Positions 56,374 to 64,000 of a stretch of DNA of 64,000 nucleotides are shown one piece after another. Location: positions 62,001 through 126,000 of the forward strand of contig LUGG01000020.1 of NCBI GenBank assembly GCA_001683735.1, written 5' to 3'. The position numbers and the translations under genes are program-made. Position 1 is the stretch's first letter; every line of letters starts with the position of its first letter. Under the pieces are notes generated by a model. That model made no database searches. It saw only the letters and a list, made by a program, of their open reading frames with translations, and was not told where the DNA came from. Source of the DNA: Grifola frondosa (Eukaryota; Basidiomycota; Agaricomycetes; Polyporales; Grifolaceae).

Positions 56374-56761
56374 ACATTATTGTGATGTCATAGTCAACTA
56401 ATGATCTTGCAATGGGCAATACAAAGTGACCACCAGGGCTCGTTTCTGATCGTAGCGCGAATTGTATTAAACCACCACATGCACGCCGGGCTACTCAACC
56501 ACGACCATCAAATATCCGCGAACTCAACACAGTCGTCAACTTCAGGGGGAATGAAATAACGGTAAGGCGAGAAGTCTGCTGTGCTTGCGCAACCTAACCG
56601 ACATATTTATCACTCTCCAGTAGCAGACATTCCACACAAATTATGGTGATTGTTGATGATGTTTTCAAACTTTTGGGTTCGATAATCAGACGTCATGATT
56701 AATGAGTACACTAGTAGTGACAATACTCGTACACTAGATTCACCGAGACAATAAAATGGCA

Positions 56762-58291
56762 TCACCTCCGCCTGTATTTATGTAGCAAATCCGACACTTT
56801 GTCCCAGGCAATAGGCCTGTAGTAGCCAGTTCGACTGATATGTTTCAGCTTGGGGAACAAATACACCAGATATGCTGCGACATGCTCCGGAAAACCCATA
56901 TACGAGTCGTATACCGTGAGCTCCTCCAAATTAGAGGCAGAATTCAATCCCGTCGGGCATGTGTAAGGGCAATTTACAGCCCAGACAGTGACATGAAGAC
57001 GGACGAGGTGCGGGCAGTGCTCTGCGAAAGCCTGGAGTCCTTTGATCGGAAGGAACCAGTGCCTCGCAAACTCCAACTCGGTGTTGAGGTCGATGACCTC
57101 AGCTTCGGAGACGGCCCGCGCCAGATCGTGGAGCGCGGCGATGTCCCAGTGGAACCAGCAGATGTCGAGCTTCAGCGTCTCGATGTAGGGGGCGCGCACG
57201 CCTTGTAACGCACTGCCGTCGACCCAGTCCTGTTCTTCCTGGGGCCAGTCGTCGGCAATGACGGTAAGCGTGAATGCGAGCCGGGCGCGAGAAATCTGCG
57301 GACTATGCCTCAGAGGATCCAAGTGGGCGGCTATGATACTGAAATGTGGCCGCTGCGACGAGGTAACTGTGAGCCTGGTCAGTTCCGGAGACGTGATCGC
57401 CCTAAGAAATCTGCGCGTGTTTGCATTCAACAGGGAGAACCTGAAGCAAGCAGTCTTGAGACGCGAGAAAAAATCCCCCGTCTCCGAGGGGATGTCGAGA
57501 TGACCATCGTCAAGGTCAAGCGTGATATCAACCTCCGTGAGATTATAGAACCGCGAGAGCAGTGGGATGCCGCTAAATTCGCGCGTGTAAGGTCGGTCCT
57601 GCACGAGGGCCGAAATTGCAGAGAGCGAGGGTAACCCGTTGATCTCTAGGCGTTGGATTGAGCCACACGCCCTTCTAACGACGTCCAATACCCCCAAGAC
57701 GACTTCGGAATCGGGGCAGGTTGTCGTCACCGACAAATGCTCAAGGTTCGATCCAGGGAGAAAGCCGAGGAATTCAAAGTATGACGAATCATCCTCCACA
57801 AAATCCAGACGGCGCAAGTTCGGAAATATGATACCCCACTTCGATGCCACCATTGTAAGTATGGGGAAGTTCTCGTTTACCCATGTGAATTCTTTCACAA
57901 ACCCAGCGAAGTGCAAAAAATGCGTGGCGTCGACATCGTCTTGATCCGGGGGGAACTTCAGTGGTCTGGCTTTAACTCACGTAAGGATAAAACGGAGTAA
58001 CTGAAAACGTACAGAAAAAAATTCCGGACACGCAGCTCGGTTTTTGGCAGCACCGCCTGTGCCGTTCGAGCCATCTATCTCGGTTTCTTGCGGACTGTAG
58101 TTTTCCAGGAGTTTGATCAGAGGAACCAGAGAGTGCAGCGTCCTCCACAGCAGCAACTCTGACGTGTTGCGAAAGGCGCGGTGAGTCCCAGCGAGGCTAA
58201 TCACATCGCTACGAGCCGGGCGTGCCAGCAAAATCTCAATGATAACCACGAGAATCTCATCGATGCAGAGGCATCTCATGGCCGTTGACAT
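56762..58291 (-). CDS. F-box protein with leucine-rich C-terminal region
   Basis: Two exons join in frame to 490 residues: 58291-58013 and 57955-56762. The F-box is at the N-terminus (MRCLCIDEILVVIIEILL, then GTHRAFRNTSELLLWRTLHS). The rest has irregular leucine-rich repeats (IFPNLRRLDFVEDDSSYFEF, NLEHLSVTTTCPDSEVV, LTRLTVTSSQRPHFSIIAAH) and ends in YRRR. Built like the gene at 33.5-35.2 kb, with the intron in the same place just after the F-box region, so the two belong to one expanded family, though sequence identity is low. Probable SCF ubiquitin-ligase receptor. Confidence 0.85.
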
Positions 58292-59322
58292 TTCTTCGTT
58301 GGCATGCGCGTTTGGGACCAGCATGTCTACATGTCGGTCGATGAGGATGAAGTGCACACAATCACGCCGCATGAAGGCTCACCTTCGGGTACACGATGTA
58401 CAGCCATGATTAGGATGCAGAACAGAAGGAGTGAAGAGAGCGCTCTCGCAGGCAGGCATTATATACACGAGAAAGCGGCACAATTTTCTTAGCGCATGGT
58501 TTCAGATCATTAGTGGCGCGGCAAAGTTTTGAGACCTGTGGCGCGCAGCAGGTGTTCATTGGCACGATCTGTGTGAAAGAGTTCTGGTCCACATAGCGAT
58601 AAATGGATTAGAGCGTGGTAAATCCGCTCACGCGCTCAAATTGAAGATAGGACGTAGTGATTCGGGTGGGAAGAAGGTGGTTCAATGTAGACGTAAACCC
58701 TGTTAATGATCACCAACCACTATGTTCATATTCCGCATCGGGTCCACGAACAGACAAATTTGGATATTTTGGCTTTGACACCACGAGGCATCACGATTAC
58801 TTTGGTTCTGGCTTCCACCTCAGGAAATGAGCCACGCCGAATATACGCTAACGACGCGAGGCGACCGATCGGTCCTTACGCCCGGGTCTAGAAAAATACA
58901 AATATTTAGAATGCATCATGCAAATTAGCTCGTTGGGCTTCAAGGGCATGCTGGTTATCCGGCGGTGCCACACAATATCTGCATGAAAATTGCGCCGGTG
59001 AGTCACTGCTAGGATCCGCCACTGGGCCCGGGTCGTCAAAACAAACAAGACAGTCTGAGACAATTTAGATCAGCTGGACCACAAGTCCTCATGAAAAAGA
59101 CGTAGGGAGGTCCTTTAAGCATGACCGTCGCCGAGAAGGCAAACCTCAACTGTGACAAAGAATCACGGATTCGTGACAAAGAAAAATGATCGGGTCGGGT
59201 GCCATGGGATAAATTTGGCAAGCCCCAGCTTCCAGGCTCAGGCCATGGATTTGCGCCGAGTCCCTCACGGATTACCATAGTATGTAGTACAAGCTTTGAG
59301 TCCACGTATATTCCTTTAAGAA
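58292..59322. other. Intergenic stretch
   Basis: Only short frames. It separates the F-box promoter from the 3' end of BDP1. Nothing recognised. Confidence 0.4.
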
Positions 59323-61470
59323 TCATGCAATCACTGGTAGAAGTATTTCACCATTCTCCAGGGTCCTCGCGTCAAAGGTGTCTGCCGACTCTTCCTTGTC
59401 AACATCATCGATGTCGCCAAGAATCTCCTCATCAGGATGTACTGCAGGCGTCCTGCTCTTCTTTCTGATTGCCTGTGGTGTTTCCATGCTTCCAGGGTCC
59501 GCGTTAATTTCCAACTCAGTTGACCGTAGCGGGGTCGGAGCCCGGATAATGGGCGTAGGACCAGAAAAATCCTTCCCTGTCATGCGCGACAACGTCTGGA
59601 TGTCTGCAGTTATGCGTGAGAAGTATGAAGCATTTTACATTATAGATCGACCTACCGTAAGGTCGACGATTGTTCAGGCAGTAAGTGATCCTTGCAGGGT
59701 TCTTCTTGTCTTCGGTCTTGAATTTGTTCTTGCAAGCCTTTCGGTCTCGCCCGGGGAGTACATACGAGATTAGCTCATAATTCTCGCCGAACTGCGAGAG
59801 AGCCTGCTTAATAGATTAGAATGATATAGGTAAATTATTGCTGGAACCCACATCATAGAAGAGCTCAGTCTCCTCAGCGCTCCAGCGTGAGCCCCGCGAC
59901 TTCTTGCTGTACGTTGAGGAATTGACAAATTTGGACATGTCAGATTCTTCGACATGAGTATATTCCTCCGTGTGATGCTCCTCATCTCGATTGACGAAGA
60001 GCGACTCTTCATCGATGATAGTCTCCCCATTCGGGCCAATCCGCACCTGAACATTATAACGACTGATCGCCATATGTTCGGTGTAATCGAAGCCATCCAC
60101 ACCACCGGATGGAGCTCCCTCCTCAACTTGAATGTCCAAAGCGGATGAGCCAGGCACAGGCGCAGTGGCAGACGTACTAGGAACAGTTTCACTGGCTCCC
60201 CCATTCTGATCCACTTCTGAGTTTGCGTCGCTCGTCTTGTTGGGTCTCTCGTCTTCGTCCTCTAGATTCCTACCATACTTCTTCGCCTCTAGAATAGCCT
60301 TCATTCGAGCCCTCTTTTCTCTGTTCGTAGCACGCCATGCAGCATGATTGCTGACAATTGCAGCAGCTCGACTGCTAACTCTGCCGTGGCCAGTATCGTC
60401 ACATAGCGCGGCCATCGTGGTCACGGTTGGATCCAATTCTTCTCCAGGGTCCATGTCCGCATCGAAAGGAGGGGGAGACGGGGCACGTGTTCTACCACTA
60501 CGAGGGCGAGGGGTAGTGGACGATCTCACCCTGCGCCTCTTGGGACCACTCTCAGACCGTTCCTCTTCGTCAGTATTTTCTGCGATTCGTTTCCGGAAGC
60601 GCTTCTTCTTAGGAGCCGTACCACTTTCAGACTCCTGTACAGCTTCACGTGCTATCAGAAGAAACATAATGTAAGAATCAGCGACAGGATTGATCGACAA
60701 GTCAGTACTTACGCTCATAATTTCCTTCTTGGTCCGGATTAGAATCTACGGCTCCCTTCCGAGACGCCTTCCGACGAGGCCGAGGAACGTTCACAGAACT
60801 CGAGGAATCAGGCGCAACTCTGGGTCTATTCTCCACAGAAGCCCCAAACAATGCTCCTTGTTCAATGCCTTGTGATCGAGATCCTGTTACGTCTGTAGAA
60901 GGGAATAATTGAGGATCTATCTGGGAGGGGTCAAAGGAAGACGAGAAGTTTTGACTATTGGTAGGGTCGGGAACCAAAGTTTGCTCAGAGTGGGCAGAAT
61001 TAGAGAAGGCAGCCTTTCTAGCCTCTGTCGGTGGAAGTATAGGAGTCACTGCAAGTCTCGTAGGAGTGGCATTAGATGTAACTTGGCTCGATAGCGGGTG
61101 GATTGACACGCTCCTAGAGGGCACAACAATTACAATGCCAGAAGATGGCTGTGAAGATGCAATAGTAGGTGGTCCCCGAGATGGAGCAATCGGTGTCGGA
61201 GGCCGGACACTGTCTGCGACTTTCGACGGAATTGAAGAAGGCGGGGCATTGAAAGTGATGATGCCAACGACGGTCTGCCATTGAATTGGACGTTACCTGG
61301 TCCTACGGATTGCCCACTATCGGCTACAACGGAGGCCTGGCGGGATTCGCCCCCTGGACGCGCTCGCGCTCGAGCGACGGGTCTAAAGACGGTGTTGCCT
61401 TTCTCTGTAAGGACTCAGACATAGATATAAATAAAAATGGTTGAATGGACTCACGAACGCGAGTAGACAT
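59323..61470 (-). CDS. BDP1: TFIIIB subunit Bdp1 (B'')
   Basis: Bdp1 is the SANT-domain subunit of the RNA polymerase III initiation factor TFIIIB. Minus-strand exons give an N-terminal Ser/Pro-rich region (MSTRV, then TVFRPVARARARPGGESR), SVSIHPLSSQVTSNATPTRL, a basic KKKRFRKR segment, YNVQVRIGPNGETIIDEESL, and the SANT domain SRGSRWSAEETELFYD / ALSQFGENYELISYVLPGRD / RKACKNKFKTEDKKNP, then DIQTLSRMTGKDFSGPTP and an acidic tail. Introns are visible near 61454-61405, 60713-60656, 59850-59806 and 59655-59607. One base seems missing in a G-run at 61243-61246 (plus strand). ATG 61470 is the proposed start; a start nearer 61425 is also possible. Confidence 0.88.
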
Positions 61471-61477
61471 AAAGGAT

Positions 61478-63564
61478 ATGCGCTTTGCATGTACTATGCA
61501 CGTAGAATTCGAGCTCGAGCGACGAGCGTTGTTAGCGGTCGAATGTTTTGTGAGAGCAAGAACAGACGCCTGCGATCTCAGATCTCCTGCAAACGTTCCC
61601 GCCACCCGCCACCTTGGAGGACTCAGCTTGAATCTTTGCCCTTTGTTCTAGAGACGATCTACTTGAATATGCTACACACAGTGAAGCTTCCAGTGGGTCC
61701 GCGACCTGGTTGGGAATTGGAGGAAGAAGAGGAAGATGGAACTGAGTTGCACTCCGTGTCGGAGAGGTACCGTCAATAGTCTGACTTCTACATACTCTTG
61801 TTCAACCCCCCCCCCCCCCCCAGCCTTATCATATTGCAGTCATTAAGACAATGTGAGTCTTTCTTCTGGATCTGTTGACTCCACTCGCTGCCATAGACTG
61901 ATCCTGGCTGCCATAGCGCGGAACAAGTGGCTATCTTCGACATTTCCCAAGTTTTCCGCAAAAGCTCGAGGAGGGAAGCCTCCCGATGTAGTCCCTCCAC
62001 CACACACAATCAAAGCCTATGGGAAATTTGACTTACATGTCGGTCCTCACGTGTTCGCAAATACAGCTATATATGAAGTCCACTATCTACCGCATGTCGA
62101 CCCTTCCCAGACCGTCCCGCAGCAGCAAGGTGTGTCTTCACAAAGATCTATGACAGGTTCTTGGGTCTATGAAGTCACGAAGGCGCAGTCTCCATCCACT
62201 CATACCTATCCATCAGGCCAAGCTGCCAGTGCTCAGCCGGCATCTCCCTTCACATCTCTAGCATCGGACTCGTTTGTCACCCCCGCGCTGATAACTCAAG
62301 TCAATGCTGCTGCACTGTCTAACCCAATCCTGGCAAATCTATTGAGTTTGGCAGCTTCTGGTCGTGCGACTGCTGACCAGCTGAAAACCCTCGGTCTCCT
62401 TATCCAGTCCCTTGGGTCGGTGAGGCAACCGCTGTACGAGTCTGGTCCTTCTACACTTCCGGCTTCTCCTATGGTTGTACCTCCTCCTCCACCTCCGGCC
62501 CCACCAAAAGAGTTTGACATAGTAATCGAATTTCATGAAAGGCCGACCGACAGATGGGTAATCCCCGGGCAGATGTCTTCTGTGAATGCGTGGATTATTC
62601 TGAAGGTACACGCCAATTTTCGGATATGATATTGACTTCGTGCTTGCCAATCTCCAATGTCCTGAGACCGCCGAATAATGATGGGGGAGAGGCGCATGTT
62701 GATGCGCGTGAGGTCGTAACTTTCCGTTTCTCAAGGATCTCCCAGGCTATATGGGGTTTATTTACTGTGTGGTGTGGGGGAGAAAAGAAAATCGAAGAAT
62801 CCAGGCAGAGGCTTCTTACTATAGTGAGTACAATCTATCCAATGACGCTACATTGCAGTCGGCTACATGATGTCTCAGGCGCAGAAAGCCCCCAAGCGCT
62901 CTTTTCTGCGATATCAGCTTTCAGATGGTCCGCTTCTTACGGAATTGCAAAATGTTAGTTACTCTTTCTCCTACTGAACTGGTCAGAGTTACTCATACCT
63001 TCGCAGGCCGTTGCTCCTCCATACGCCACCAAGTCGATCAAGCCAATCAATGCGGATGGTGGTAGGACGAAGCGCAGGTCGGCGCCTCGTAAACCGGCAG
63101 TTGATGCTTCTTCGAACGTTCCCGGCAAGACCCCGCCCGCCAAACGACGACAGCTTGCTGCAAAACCAAAGATACCAACTGCGCCCCAATTGCGTGTCAT
63201 GCGTGTGGGCAGAAAGATGTTCCGTTGATGATGGGCGGACGTGAGCTCCCATCATCTGTGCTTACTCTGCACACACTCACGATCCTGCGCTGTTTCAGGG
63301 TATTGTAGGACATGTATTGAAGGTGGTAAGGCTGTCAACGATATTCCGCAGCCCAGTCCACCAGGCGGTCGAACTTCCCTTCCAAGTCAAGGAGTGTCTG
63401 GACCACCGTCTGTGGCACCGCAGGTTCAGTCAGTTTCTTACATAGCCCAACCCCAAACTTTCCACCCTTCTTCATTAGTTGCCCAGCCATTACCTGCGCA
63501 TTCTTCAGCGACGCAGCCGCTCTTTCCCGCTACAGCGGTCCATCCGCAACCACAGACTAGATAA
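61478..63564 (+). CDS. Conserved fungal protein with C-terminal CxxC...CxxC zinc motif
   Basis: Plus-strand exons give MRFACTMHVEFELERRALLA and VECFVRARTDACDLRSP, SLPFVLETIYLNMLHTVKLP, a proline-rich centre (PPPPPPAPPKEFDIVIEF, HERPTDRWVIP), VTFRFSRISQAIWGLF, a Lys/Arg/Ala-rich part, then CHACGQKDVPLMMGG and, after an intron ending at 63298, RYCRTCIEGG, a two-pair Cys zinc knuckle. The tail is Pro/Gln/Ser-rich. I recognise it as conserved in this class but cannot name a function; chromatin or transcription seems plausible. One base looks missing near 61590, 61960, 61983 and 62563. A 16-C run at 61806-61821 serves as pyrimidine tract of the first acceptor. It is head-to-head with BDP1. Confidence 0.7.
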
Positions 63565-63632
63565 TTATATATAGGCGTACGGAATGAAGAGTAATGAATA
63601 ATATATCGATACAGCATATCAGACGAGCAGTC

Positions 63633-64000
63633 CTAATCAAATAAGTTTACAGTCCATCCCATCCACCAAATTACGACACCCCACTGTGCGAGAACGATGC
63701 AACATTCTATGAGCACCGCGCACCACTGAATAAATAATCCCAAATAGAAAACAGGCATGAAGATCCACCACAACCCAATATTTGTGATCCATGGCAAGTT
63801 GAACAACGAGATGGCAGCGCGTGCTTGGAGGACCGCGACACACACACTGCAGAGCGACAAACACAGAAGGCCTACCCAATGACGAAAAGACCGCCGCGGC
63901 AGTCTTTGGATGGAATATCGCTTGGGTTCTCCAGTGAATTCGTTACGATACCATGGAATGATCAGGAAGTCTTGCACGTCTTCGCCGATAACCTTCCCGT
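63633..64000 (-). CDS. C-terminal part of a multi-pass membrane protein (partial)
   Basis: The minus-strand frame is open from the right edge to the stop at 63633. After DFLIIPWYRNEFTGEPKRYS come three hydrophobic stretches (WVGLLCLSLCSVCVAVL, NIGLWWIFMPVFYLGLFIQW, LIECCIVLAQWGVVIWWMGW) and a short tail NLFD. A membrane protein is certain; the family is not recognised. The N-terminal part lies outside the window. Confidence 0.6.
   Translation of the reverse strand, partial: GKVIGEDVQDFLIIPWYRNEFTGEPKRYSIQRLPRRSFRHWVGLLCLSLCSVCVAVLQARAAISLFNLPWITNIGLWWIFMPVFYLGLFIQWCAVLIECCIVLAQWGVVIWWMGWTVNLFD

Overview
The window reads as nuclear DNA of a mushroom-forming basidiomycete (Agaricomycetes). The signs are many 45-65 bp introns with CTGAC/CTAAC branch points, two-exon F-box/leucine-rich genes, a DUF6535 membrane protein, an expanded G-alpha subunit, Ty3/gypsy debris and an integrase-core gene of the type common in this class. 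The species cannot be named from the sequence.

Left half (1-31 kb) is a repeat-rich, gene-poor block. It holds a gypsy reverse-transcriptase fragment (1-904), then a 4.9 kb foldback-like palindrome (3853-8761) that appears to split an older minus-strand gene. Around the palindrome, C/T-rich plus-strand DNA is full of well-formed intron signals but has no recognisable protein. Next come a tiny intact four-exon gene (12653-13012), an alpha-kinase gene (14281-16794), a decayed galactokinase running into a NAD-kinase fragment (about 17.1-18.5 kb), an intact six-exon integrase-core gene (19497-21131), an aldo-keto reductase remnant, and a gypsy element with 5' LTR, gag and two retropepsin domains whose 3' half is missing (21.8-26.5 kb). 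26.6-31.4 kb is mostly decayed repeats.

Right half (31.4-64 kb) is ordinary housekeeping chromosome: COG8, an F-box protein, inositol monophosphatase, a DUF6535 protein, proteasome alpha-5, the N-terminal part of an FMP27/BLTP2-like protein, a Ser/Thr-rich single-pass membrane protein, a G-alpha subunit, a RidA/Mmf1 deaminase, tRNA-Ile, a second F-box protein, TFIIIB subunit Bdp1, a zinc-binding conserved protein divergent from Bdp1, and the end of a membrane protein at the right edge. These genes are not one pathway; they are independent neighbours.

Two points matter most. First, the foldback element: its arms are arrays of an 18-bp dyad spaced every 31 bp, placed in opposite orientation around a 0.7 kb centre. 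Second, many conserved genes show frameshifts that are each repaired by adding back one base, usually in a short homopolymer, while splice sites and protein conservation stay intact. This looks more like consensus error than pseudogenisation, so frame breaks here should be read with caution.
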